A stretch of 64,000 bases of DNA from Flavobacteriales bacterium (GTDB lineage: Bacteria > Bacteroidota > Bacteroidia > Flavobacteriales_F > PHOS-HE28): contig JAHCIA010000001.1 in NCBI GenBank assembly GCA_026129465.1, positions 3,734,001-3,798,000 of the forward strand. Reading direction: 5' to 3'. Below, piece after piece: positions 43,301 to 50,125 of the stretch. Below the pieces are notes generated by a model. The model was not told where the DNA came from, searched no databases, and saw nothing but the letters and a program-made list of their open reading frames with translations. Within the stretch, counting starts at the first letter, position 1. Each line of letters begins with the position of its first letter. A program made the translations under genes and the position numbers.

Positions 43301-44727
43301 CCAGTGTGGCCTCGCTGGGTTTTCTGCCCATGGCCCTCAGCGGCAGCGCGGGCGCCGAGGTGCAGCGGCCGCTGGCCACGGTGGTCATCGGCGGCTTGAT
43401 CACCGCCACCTTGCTCACGCTGGTGGTGCTGCCCGTGCTTTACGTGTTGTTCAAGAAAGGCGGCAAGGCGAAGGCTCCTGCCACCGTCATACTGGTCGCC
43501 CTGCTCATGCCCACGGCATCCAATGCCCAGCACGTGGAGACCCTTCCGCTGGATAGCGCCCTGCACCTGGCCTTCCGCAACAACGGCATGCTGGAGGCAG
43601 CCGCGCTGATGGTAGAGCAGGCCGAAGCCGCGAAGGGCAGTGCCTGGAGCTTCGACAAGACCACCTTCTTCCTGGAGAACGAGGACATCGCGCCGAGCTT
43701 CCCGCAGGGCATCTTCAAGATGGGACTCGCGCAGCGCATCGAGTTCCCCACGGTGTACGGCGCCCGCAGCGCCGTGGCGCGCGAGCGTGTGGGCTGGGCC
43801 GAAGCGCGCTACGATGCCGCCGCCCGCGACCTGGAGCGTGATGTGCGCATGGCATGGACCGCGCTGGAACAGGCCCTGGCCGAAGCCACCCTGCTGCGCA
43901 CGCTGGACAGCATGTACACGGATCTGGTGCATGTGGCCGAACTCCGTCACTCCACCGGTGAAGCGCCCTTGGTGGAGAAGGCATCCGCCCTGGCGCGCCG
44001 CCAGCAGGTGGCCGTGCAACGCGACCGCGCCGATCGTGCGCTGGCCATCGCACAGCTGGAACTGCAACGCCTGCTCCGCACGGAGCGTGTGTTCGTGCCC
44101 AGCGCCGAGCAACCCGTTCCTGAGGTGAGCTTCCCGCCTGTGCCCGATGCCCTCGGAGCGCACCCGCTGCTGGAGAGCGCGCAACGCGAAGTGCGCATGG
44201 CCGAACGCCAGCGCAATGTGGAGCGCCACGCCACGCTGCCGGACCTCCAGGCCCGCTGGTTCGATCAACGCCTGTATATGAACGAAGGTGGTCCGCGTGC
44301 CGTGACCGGAGCGGACGACCTCTTCCGCGGCTACAGCCTGGGCATCGGCCTGCCCATCGCCTTCTGGGACCACCGGTCACGGATCAAGACGGCCGGTTTG
44401 CAGGAGCGCATCGCACACGAGCAGGCCGAACAGCTCCGTGCCGACCTGGACGCGGGATATCGCTCGGCACGGGAACGCGCGCAGCAGTCCCGGGAGGCCT
44501 GGCTGGCCTATGACGGTCCGCTGGCCGGACAGGCCGATGTGATCGAACGCAGCGCCACACAGGCCTACCGTGCCGGCGACATCGGCTACGTGGAACTCAC
44601 CACCCTGCTGGTCCAAAGCACCGACCTCCGACTGGGCCGCATCCAGGCACGGGCCGCCTACCTCGAGGCCCTCATCCAACTCGACCACTTCACCGGAACG
44701 CTGTTCCCATTCACCCCCGCACGATGA
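40360..44727 (+). CDS. czcA: CzcA-type heavy-metal RND efflux pump fused to CzcC-type outer-membrane channel
   Basis: A 1455-residue fusion. Residues 1-1035 are a complete CzcA/CusA inner-membrane RND pump: the start MIEKIIRYSVQHKLVIGLG, the family motif AIDFGLIVDGAVIIVEA in TM4 with the proton-relay Asp/Asp/Glu, and two large periplasmic loops. Residues 1057-1455 are a CzcC/TolC-family channel (LPLDSALHLAFRNNGMLEAA, LDSMYTDLVHVAELRHSTGE, YRAGDIGYVELTTLLVQ). They are joined at 1032-1056 by KKGGKAKAP followed by a hydrophobic stretch ending ASNAQ, which looks like a retained signal peptide. The pump exports divalent or monovalent metal ions; which one cannot be told. The stop overlaps the czcB start (ATGA). 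Confidence 0.95.
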   Translation: MIEKIIRYSVQHKLVIGLGTLVLIALGIRAITRLPVDAVPDITNNQVQVITIAPTLATLEVEQFVSYPIEQALGNLPEVHELRSISRFGVSQVTIVFDDRFDTYLARQLVNERLQLVRGDLPPGVEQPYLAPLSTGLGEVYQYVIHPKPGFEGIYDAMALREVQDWIIARQLMGTPGVAEINSFGGYLKQFEVAVDPMRLQGMGLGIGDVLQALERNNANTGGAYIERGSNAYYIRGVGIAKGMEDIGRIVVLTPEEGAPVLVRDVATVRRGHAPRYGAMTRNAEGEVVGGIVMMLKGQNANDVVAAVKDRLATIEKNLPDGLMIDPFLDRTALVGRAIATVQKNLLEGALIVILVLVLFLGQLRAGLIVASVIPLSMLFALILMDLTGVTGNLMSLGAIDFGLIVDGAVIIVEAVLHRLHHGREHAVLTKPQMDGEVTTAASRMMNAATFGQLIILIVYIPILSLSGIEGKMFGPMAQTVAYAILGAIILSLTYVPVMSALFIKRRTGQEKPNFSDRMMGAVEAVYKPTLERVLRHKVAVVGTAIVLLAISVYGFQRMGGEFIPQLEEGDFAFHSILPQGSSLSASVANNKLVEQKLMRFPEVKMVVGKTGTAEVPTDLMSPEQTDMMIMLKDKREWTTTQDYWTLADTMLKALQTIPGVLFEINQPIQMRFNELMTGVRQDIAIKVYGPDLDTLLKYAERIAAIVQQVPGAGPPQVERVSGLPQITVRYDRERMAMMGTSIDALNGTVSAAFAGEHAGSIYENERRFDLVVRADTGARRGIEDVSRLYVRTDRGQLMPLEQVAHVGYENAPAQITHENAQRRIYVGVNAHGRDVESLVADIEARVDAAIKLPPGYYRTFGGQYQNLVEAKERLSIAVPLALLLILGLLYFTFRSLPDALLIFTAVPLSAIGGIAALYLRDMPFSISAGVGFIALFGVAVLNGMVLISTFQQLAKEGVLDVLDRVRQGTVMRLRPVLMTASVASLGFLPMALSGSAGAEVQRPLATVVIGGLITATLLTLVVLPVLYVLFKKGGKAKAPATVILVALLMPTASNAQHVETLPLDSALHLAFRNNGMLEAAALMVEQAEAAKGSAWSFDKTTFFLENEDIAPSFPQGIFKMGLAQRIEFPTVYGARSAVARERVGWAEARYDAAARDLERDVRMAWTALEQALAEATLLRTLDSMYTDLVHVAELRHSTGEAPLVEKASALARRQQVAVQRDRADRALAIAQLELQRLLRTERVFVPSAEQPVPEVSFPPVPDALGAHPLLESAQREVRMAERQRNVERHATLPDLQARWFDQRLYMNEGGPRAVTGADDLFRGYSLGIGLPIAFWDHRSRIKTAGLQERIAHEQAEQLRADLDAGYRSARERAQQSREAWLAYDGPLAGQADVIERSATQAYRAGDIGYVELTTLLVQSTDLRLGRIQARAAYLEALIQLDHFTGTLFPFTPAR

Positions 44728-45896
44728 AACGCCACATTCCATCCATTCCCTTCCTTGCTGCCCTGCTGATGGCGGGATGTGGAGCCCCTGCGCCGCAGGA
44801 GGAGAACCACAGCGCCCACGCGGATGAGCACGCCCACGACGATGAGGTGGTGCTGGACTCCGCTCAGATGGCCACGCTCGGCATCACCACCGTCACCGCC
44901 CAAATGCGCGAGATGGAAGGCCACCTGCGTCTTACAGGCCGCGTGATGGCCTCGCCGGTGAGCAAGGCCCAACTCACCAGTCCCATTGGCGCCAAGGTGG
45001 TGGCGGTGATGGTGGACGAAGGCGACCATGTGCGCAAGGGGCAGCCGCTGGTGGCGCTCACCGACATGGCCTTCATCCGCATGCAGGAGGAGTACCTCAC
45101 CGTGGCGGCCGAGAGCAAGCGTACCGCTGCGGAGCTGGAGCGCCAACGCACCCTGATGGAAGGGGAGGCCACCGCGCGCAAAACGCTTGAACAGGCCGGC
45201 AGTGATGCGGCACAGCTCGATGCGCGGCGCAATTCACTGGCTGCGCAGCTTCGGTTGATGGGCGCCGACCCCGACCGTCTGGCGCAGGACGGCATAGCCG
45301 AGCGCTTCACGCTGCGCAGTCCCATCGATGGGCGCGTGAACGGCATCCGCGTCTTCCTCGACGGCCGCGTGGAGCCCACCACCGTACTGCTGGAGGTGAT
45401 CGACCTGGACCACTTCCACGTGCACCTCAACGCCTACGAGCGCGACCTGGCCCTGCTGAAGGAAGGTGTGGAGTTCGATTTCCACGTGATGAACCTTCCG
45501 GGCCGCACCTTTCGGGGCGACATCTTCAGCATTGGCCGCACTTTCGATGCCGACGGGCGCAGCATACCGGTGCATGCCCACGTGGAGGAAGGCAGCGAGC
45601 AACTGGTGGAAGGCATGAGCGTGGCGGCCATGATCCCCGCAGGAGGCGCGGAGCTACTGGCAGTGCCCGATGCGGCGATGCAACGCAGCGGCGACATGGG
45701 CTACCTCTTCCTGCTGTTGGACGACACGCCCGGGCATACCGTGTTCCAGCGTATCCCCGTGGTGCCGGGCGTCAGCCGGGGGGGATGGACGGCGTTCACC
45801 CCGGACGGACCGATCCCACAGGGAGCGCTGTTCGCGGCAGGCGGTGTGTTCTACCTGTGGAGCATGCTGGAGGGTGCGGACGGGCATGACCATTGA
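44724..45896 (+). CDS. czcB: RND efflux periplasmic adaptor lipoprotein, CzcB type
   Basis: A 390-residue membrane-fusion protein. The signal peptide ends in lipobox LMAGC (Cys19), so it is lipid-anchored. A His/Asp-rich stretch follows (HSAHADEHAHDDE), typical of metal-type adaptors. The lipoyl and hairpin regions (SPIGAKVVAVMVDEGDHVRKGQPL, then a coiled coil 115-175) and the barrel (LEVIDLDHFHVHLNAYE) are all present, and the chain ends GHDH. It bridges the CzcA pump and the CzcC channel. Translation is coupled to the pump-channel gene by a 4-nt overlap. There is no regulator gene nearby. Confidence 0.93.
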   Translation: MKRHIPSIPFLAALLMAGCGAPAPQEENHSAHADEHAHDDEVVLDSAQMATLGITTVTAQMREMEGHLRLTGRVMASPVSKAQLTSPIGAKVVAVMVDEGDHVRKGQPLVALTDMAFIRMQEEYLTVAAESKRTAAELERQRTLMEGEATARKTLEQAGSDAAQLDARRNSLAAQLRLMGADPDRLAQDGIAERFTLRSPIDGRVNGIRVFLDGRVEPTTVLLEVIDLDHFHVHLNAYERDLALLKEGVEFDFHVMNLPGRTFRGDIFSIGRTFDADGRSIPVHAHVEEGSEQLVEGMSVAAMIPAGGAELLAVPDAAMQRSGDMGYLFLLLDDTPGHTVFQRIPVVPGVSRGGWTAFTPDGPIPQGALFAAGGVFYLWSMLEGADGHDH

Positions 45897-45940
45897 GTTG
45901 GTGTAGGGCGCAGACCATGGGCAACTCCCATGGTCCCGGC

Positions 45941-45948
45941 TACTTTCG
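45941..45948 (+). promoter_or_regulatory. Probable -7 box of the MBOAT gene
   Basis: TACTTTCG, 9 bp before the ATG at 45958. The identical 8-mer precedes the FtsB-like gene at a similar distance. It implies a leaderless or nearly leaderless mRNA. Confidence 0.42.
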
Positions 45949-45957
45949 CCGGGGGCC

Positions 45958-47379
45958 ATGCTGTTCAACTCCTTCGCCTTTCTGGTCTTTCTGCCGGTGG
46001 TCTTTGTGGCCTACTGGTGGTTGTTCGCGGGGAGGGTCCGGGCGCGCAACCTCTTCCTGCTCGGCGCAAGCTGGTTCTTCTATGGCTGGTGGGATTGGCG
46101 ATTCCTGGGATTGATCATCGTGAGCTCGCTGGCCGACTTCCTCATCGGGCCGGCCATCCACCGCAGCGGCGATCCACGCCACCGCCGCTGGCTGCTTGTC
46201 CTGAGCATCGCCATCAACCTCGGCATCCTCGGCTTCTTCAAGTACTTCAATTTCTTCATCGGCGGTTTCGCAGCGCTACTCGAAACGATCGGCCTGCAGG
46301 CGCACCTGCCCGTGCTAAGGATCGTGCTACCCGTGGGGATCAGCTTCTACACCTTCCAAACGCTCAGCTACACCATCGACATCCACCGCGGGCTGATACG
46401 CCCCACGCGTGATGCACCGGCCTTTTTCGCCTTCGTGGCCTTCTTCCCACAGCTGGTGGCGGGCCCCATCGAGCGCGCGCGCGATCTGTTGCCGCAGTTC
46501 GGGTCGATCCGGCGCTTCGATCTCGACAGCGCCCGCGACGGACTGCGACAGATGCTCTGGGGCTTCTTCAAGAAGATCGCGATCGCCGACACCTGCGCGC
46601 CGATCGTCAACGACATTTTCGCGGGCGCCCCGGCCGACACGCCCGGCATCACGCTCTTTTTCGGCGCCTTCTTCTTCGCCTTCCAGATCTACGGTGACTT
46701 CAGCGGCTACTCGGACATGGCCATCGGCATGGCGCGCCTCTTCGGCTTCAACCTCAGCCGCAACTTCGCCTATCCCTATTTCAGCCGCGGCATCGGCGAG
46801 TTCTGGCGCCGCTGGCACATCACGCTCAGCTCGTGGTTCCGCGACTATGTGTACATCCCGCTCGGTGGCTGGCGCGGACGTGGTGGCCGCATGCGCAACA
46901 TCCTGGTCACCTTCGCCGTGAGCGGCCTGTGGCATGGCGCCAACTGGAACTTCATCGGCTGGGGAACGCTGCATGGCCTCTACCATGCGCCCGCCGTTTG
47001 GTCCGATCGCCGCTCGCACCGCGACGACGCCGTGCTGCGCGATCTGCCACGCATCCTCGGCACCTTCCTGCTCGTCACGCTCACGTGGGTCTTCTTCCGC
47101 GCCACGGGCATGGAACACGCCGTCTCCTATCTCCAGCACATGGCGGTGAACGTGGCGCTCCATCCGGGCGCGCTGCTGTTGCATCTGGTGCGGCCCGAGT
47201 TGTTCATGATCGCCGCGATGCTGATCGTGGAATGGCGTGCTCGACATCATCCGCATGCGCTGGTCATCCTGCCTGCTTCGACGCCGTTCCGTTGGGCCAT
47301 TTATCTGCTCATTCTGACCGTCATCCTCCTCCACCTGGATCTTCATACGAGCCGTGAGTTCATCTACTTCCAATTCTGA
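45958..47379 (+). CDS. MBOAT family O-acyltransferase (AlgI/DltB-like)
   Basis: A 473-residue polytopic membrane protein with about 10-11 hydrophobic segments. The family hallmarks are clear: LFNSFAFLVFLPVVF at the start, GISFYTFQTLSYTIDIHRG, FPQLVAGPIERARDLLPQF, GDFSGYSDMAIGMARLFGF, FWRRWHITLSSWFRDYVYIPLGG and the active-site histidine in FAVSGLWHGANWNFIGWG. Such enzymes move acyl groups, usually acetyl, across the membrane onto exopolysaccharide, cell-wall polymer or other surface glycans. The downstream SGNH/AlgJ-like protein overlaps its end by 26 bp and is the probable extracytoplasmic partner that completes the transfer. Confidence 0.93.
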   Translation: MLFNSFAFLVFLPVVFVAYWWLFAGRVRARNLFLLGASWFFYGWWDWRFLGLIIVSSLADFLIGPAIHRSGDPRHRRWLLVLSIAINLGILGFFKYFNFFIGGFAALLETIGLQAHLPVLRIVLPVGISFYTFQTLSYTIDIHRGLIRPTRDAPAFFAFVAFFPQLVAGPIERARDLLPQFGSIRRFDLDSARDGLRQMLWGFFKKIAIADTCAPIVNDIFAGAPADTPGITLFFGAFFFAFQIYGDFSGYSDMAIGMARLFGFNLSRNFAYPYFSRGIGEFWRRWHITLSSWFRDYVYIPLGGWRGRGGRMRNILVTFAVSGLWHGANWNFIGWGTLHGLYHAPAVWSDRRSHRDDAVLRDLPRILGTFLLVTLTWVFFRATGMEHAVSYLQHMAVNVALHPGALLLHLVRPELFMIAAMLIVEWRARHHPHALVILPASTPFRWAIYLLILTVILLHLDLHTSREFIYFQF

Positions 47380-48325
47380 TCAAGGGCCGGGCGCATTGCT
47401 CGTGCGGGCCGCTGGTTTCGCTGCGCTGGTGCTGTTGCCCTTGATGGCCTTGCTGTTGTGGGGGCCACCGGTGACTCCGGTGGACTACCTGGAGGCGGTG
47501 AAAGCGAAGCACGCGCGGCTGCGGTCGCTGGGATCGCCCAAAGTGGTGCTGGTGGGGGGCAGCAACATGGCTTTCGGCATGGACAGCGGTGAATTGGAAA
47601 ATGTGTTGTGCCTGCCGGTGGTGAACATGGGCATCCATGCGGGCCTTGGCTTCCGCCACATGGTGGATGAGGTGAAGTACGAGCTCGGCCCCGGCGACCT
47701 GGTGCTTGTGTCGCTGGAGCCATCCAACGTGGCACGCCCGGAGAAACAAGGCGATGTCCATTACCAGCTCATCGATCGACTGCCTTGGACACTCGGCTTG
47801 ATGCCCTGGATGGACCGCCCGCGCCTGGTGATGGGTGTCGCCGTGCTGCGGGCACAGAGCCTTTGGAGAAAGCTGCGCGGCAAATGGCGCGGCGACGGTG
47901 GGCATCCACTCTACCGCGCCGATGGATTCGATTCGCGTGGTGACATGCTCGCGCACCTTGCGCTTCCCAAGCCGGTGGAATTGGAAAGCGATGGCCTGGA
48001 CGATGATGCACCGCCGGTGGGACGGGGCACGTTGCGCATCGCGCGGGAGCTCGTGACCTCAGCGGAAGCGCGTGGCGCCCAGGTCGTCTTCCTCTGGCCC
48101 TGTCAAGCGGAAACAGGCTTCGATGCGAGCCGGGCGAAAGCCATCCAGGAAGCTTTCGACGAGGCAGCCATCCCGTGGATCGGTCGTGCTGGCGACCATG
48201 TGTTCCCGGACAGCGCCTTCCACGACACACGCTATCATCCGCGGGCCTGGGGGCGTGCGCAACGCACGGCGATCACGGTACGGGATCTCTGCGCCTTCGC
48301 ACCGGCATGGTGTTGCGCGGAATGA
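47354..48325 (+). CDS. SGNH/AlgJ-like protein, partner of MBOAT
   Basis: A 323-residue protein starting at GTG 47354, within the end of the MBOAT gene (26-bp overlap in another frame). One N-terminal membrane anchor (about 17-37) precedes an SGNH-like domain. VVLVGGSNMAFGMDS is the block-I nucleophile segment (Ser of GGSNMAFG), and DTRYHPRAWGR near the end has the Asp-x-x-His form of the catalytic pair. This matches the arrangement of AlgJ/AlgX or PatB-type proteins, which act with an MBOAT to O-acetylate glycans in the periplasm. The exact substrate is unknown. Confidence 0.78.
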   Translation: MSSSTSNSDQGPGALLVRAAGFAALVLLPLMALLLWGPPVTPVDYLEAVKAKHARLRSLGSPKVVLVGGSNMAFGMDSGELENVLCLPVVNMGIHAGLGFRHMVDEVKYELGPGDLVLVSLEPSNVARPEKQGDVHYQLIDRLPWTLGLMPWMDRPRLVMGVAVLRAQSLWRKLRGKWRGDGGHPLYRADGFDSRGDMLAHLALPKPVELESDGLDDDAPPVGRGTLRIARELVTSAEARGAQVVFLWPCQAETGFDASRAKAIQEAFDEAAIPWIGRAGDHVFPDSAFHDTRYHPRAWGRAQRTAITVRDLCAFAPAWCCAE

Positions 48326-48329
48326 GGGG

Positions 48330-48638
48330 TCAGCGCTCCTGGGGCGCCACCAGCACGAAGATGTCCTCGTTGTCGCGCTTCATCAGGTAACGCTCGCGGG
48401 CGAACTTCTCCAGCAGTTCGCGGTCGCTGTCCAGTTCGTGCAGTTGCTCGCGTGTGCGTTCGATCTCCGCCCGGTACCAGGCCTTCTGGTCCTCCATCCG
48501 GTCCAGCTCGCGCATGTTCTTCCAATTGGACCACAGATCGTTGCGGTCGAAAACGGCGATCCAGACCAGCAGGCCCAGGGCCGCGATGCCGTAGCGGTTC
48601 CGCAAGGGCCGGGGGATCCTGGCAAGCAGCTTTTCCAT
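48330..48638 (-). CDS. FtsB/DivIC-like septum formation protein
   Basis: A 102-residue bitopic protein: a short cytoplasmic N-terminus, one transmembrane helix (about 17-31, YGIAALGLLVWIAVF), a coiled coil (about 45-85, YRAEIERTREQLHELDSDRELLEKFARER) and the family-typical ARERYLMKRDNEDIFVLV ending. FtsB/DivIC binds FtsL and FtsQ at the division site. It is convergent with the SGNH gene, with 4 bp between stops. Confidence 0.88.
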   Translation of the reverse strand: MEKLLARIPRPLRNRYGIAALGLLVWIAVFDRNDLWSNWKNMRELDRMEDQKAWYRAEIERTREQLHELDSDRELLEKFARERYLMKRDNEDIFVLVAPQER

Positions 48639-48644
48639 CGTGGA

Positions 48645-48652
48645 CGAAAGTA
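48645..48652 (-). promoter_or_regulatory. Probable -7 box of the FtsB-like gene
   Basis: TACTTTCG on the minus strand, 6 bp before the ATG at 48638; identical to the box before the MBOAT gene. Predicts a leaderless mRNA. Confidence 0.42.
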
Positions 48653-48710
48653 CCCGGGGGCCGATGGAGAACGCGTAAAGCGCGGGTCGGCGTATTCCAC
48701 GATCGATCGT

Positions 48711-49211
48711 TCATCGGCCGCCACGCGGTCCCAACTCGATCACCTCCAGGTCCTTGGGCCGACCTTCCGCCAGGGTGAAGCGCAGGGCTGTGCGCACCTT
48801 GTGCCAGCCGTGGTGGCCCGCCGCACCGGGGTTCATGTACAGGCAGCCGAGGGCGGGATCGTGCTTCACCAGCAGGATGTGCGAGTGCCCACAGATGAAG
48901 AGGCCGGGTGGGTCGCGGCGCAGTTCGTCGATCACCGCGCGGTCGTAGCGCGGTGGCCGGCCACCGATGTGGGTGATCCAGACGCGGACACCTTCCACCG
49001 TGAAACGTTGGTGCTCAGGCCAGGCCTTGCGCAGGTCCGTGCCATCGATGTTCCCCCACACGGCCCGCAGCGGTTTCCAGCGTGCCAGTTCGACCGCCAC
49101 GGCCGCGCCGCCAATGTCGCCCGCATGCCAGATCTCATCGCAGGCCGCGAAGTGCTCCTCCAGCCGGGGGTCGAGCCAGCCGTGGGTGTCGGAGAGGAGA
49201 CCGATGCGCAT
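48711..49211 (-). CDS. YfcE/MJ0936-family metallophosphoesterase
   Basis: A 166-residue phosphodiesterase with all metal-binding motifs of the family: MRIGLLSDTHGWLD (DxH), EIWHAGDIGG (GD), VWGNIDG (GNxD), WITHIGG (H) and FICGHSH (GHxH). The ending NPGAAGHHGWHKVRTALRF is also typical. These enzymes hydrolyse phosphodiester or phosphomonoester bonds in vitro and most lack a known physiological substrate. Cytoplasmic. Its start is 131 bp from the divergent truA gene. Confidence 0.93.
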   Translation of the reverse strand: MRIGLLSDTHGWLDPRLEEHFAACDEIWHAGDIGGAAVAVELARWKPLRAVWGNIDGTDLRKAWPEHQRFTVEGVRVWITHIGGRPPRYDRAVIDELRRDPPGLFICGHSHILLVKHDPALGCLYMNPGAAGHHGWHKVRTALRFTLAEGRPKDLEVIELGPRGGR

Positions 49212-49281
49212 GATGGGCCGTGAAGATGGGCGATCCGCCGATGCGCTCGATGGGCGGATCGGGCAGGATATTCCCCCGGGG

Positions 49282-49289
49282 TACCTTTG
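49282..49289 (+). promoter_or_regulatory. -7 box of the truA operon
   Basis: TACCTTTG, a perfect TAnnTTTG match followed by C as in many Bacteroidota promoters, 53 bp before the truA ATG. A -33 TTTG is not evident. Confidence 0.5.
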
Positions 49290-49342
49290 CGCCCCGCGTC
49301 CTGGGCATATGGTATGGTATGCCCATGGCGGCTGTTCCGAGC

Positions 49343-50125
49343 ATGCCCCGCTACTTCCTTGAACTCGCCTTCAACGGCACGGCTTACAAGGGCTGGCAGT
49401 TCCAGCCGGCGGCGCCCAGCGTGCAGGCCGAGCTGGAGCGTGCCCTGCGTTTCGCGCTGCATTTGGAGAAGGTGAACGCGGTGGGCTGCGGACGGACGGA
49501 TACCGGGGTGCATGCGTCGCGCTACTATGCGCACTTCGATGTGCCTGACGACCGCAGCTTGGGCGAGCGCTTCGCCTACAGCCTGAACAGCCTGCTGCCG
49601 GGGGATATCGCCGTGTACCGCACCATCCCCGTGGCCGACGACGCGCATGCGCGGTTCAGCGCCACCGAGCGCGGCTACGCCTACCGCATCCACCGGGAGA
49701 AGGATCCCTTTTTGCAGGACCGCTCGCATCCGTTGCGTCCCACGCTGGACGTGGAGGCCATGAACACGGCCTGCCAGGTGCTGATCGGCCGTCAGGATTT
49801 CAGCAGCTTCTGCAAGGCGGGCAGTGATGTGAAGACGATGATCTGCGATGTACGGCAGGCGGAATGGGCCACGAGGCCCAACGGCTACCTCTTCCGCATC
49901 AAGGCCGATCGCTTCCTGCGCAACATGGTGCGCGCCATCGTGGGCACGAGCCTTCGCATTGGCAAGGGCTTGGCCACGCCGGAGCACATGGGCACCGTGC
50001 TCGCCGCGCGCGACCGCCAGGCGGCAGGGCGGGCCGCTTCCGCTTGCGGCCTCTACCTGGAACACGTCGTCTATCCATTCATCGACACGGCGACCGGGCC
50101 GCTCAACACCGGGCTGGCCACATGA
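49343..50125 (+). CDS. truA: tRNA pseudouridine(38-40) synthase TruA
   Basis: The ATG at 49343 gives 260 residues, the usual length, starting MPRYFLELAFNGTAYKGWQ. The catalytic aspartate is in GCGRTDTGVHA. Other family segments are RFSATERGYAYRIH, DFSSFCKAGSDVKTMICDV and RFLRNMVRAIVGTSL. The enzyme converts U38, U39 and U40 of tRNA anticodon arms to pseudouridine. In-frame upstream ATGs would add an unrelated leader. Its TGA overlaps the ABC transporter ATG (ATGA at 50122-50125). Confidence 0.95.
   Translation: MPRYFLELAFNGTAYKGWQFQPAAPSVQAELERALRFALHLEKVNAVGCGRTDTGVHASRYYAHFDVPDDRSLGERFAYSLNSLLPGDIAVYRTIPVADDAHARFSATERGYAYRIHREKDPFLQDRSHPLRPTLDVEAMNTACQVLIGRQDFSSFCKAGSDVKTMICDVRQAEWATRPNGYLFRIKADRFLRNMVRAIVGTSLRIGKGLATPEHMGTVLAARDRQAAGRAASACGLYLEHVVYPFIDTATGPLNTGLAT

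Noticed and set aside
40615-44373. A 1252-codon open frame antisense to the czcA-czcC fusion
   Set aside because: Low-complexity His/Gln/Gly-rich translation, the shadow of a strongly supported RND pump gene.
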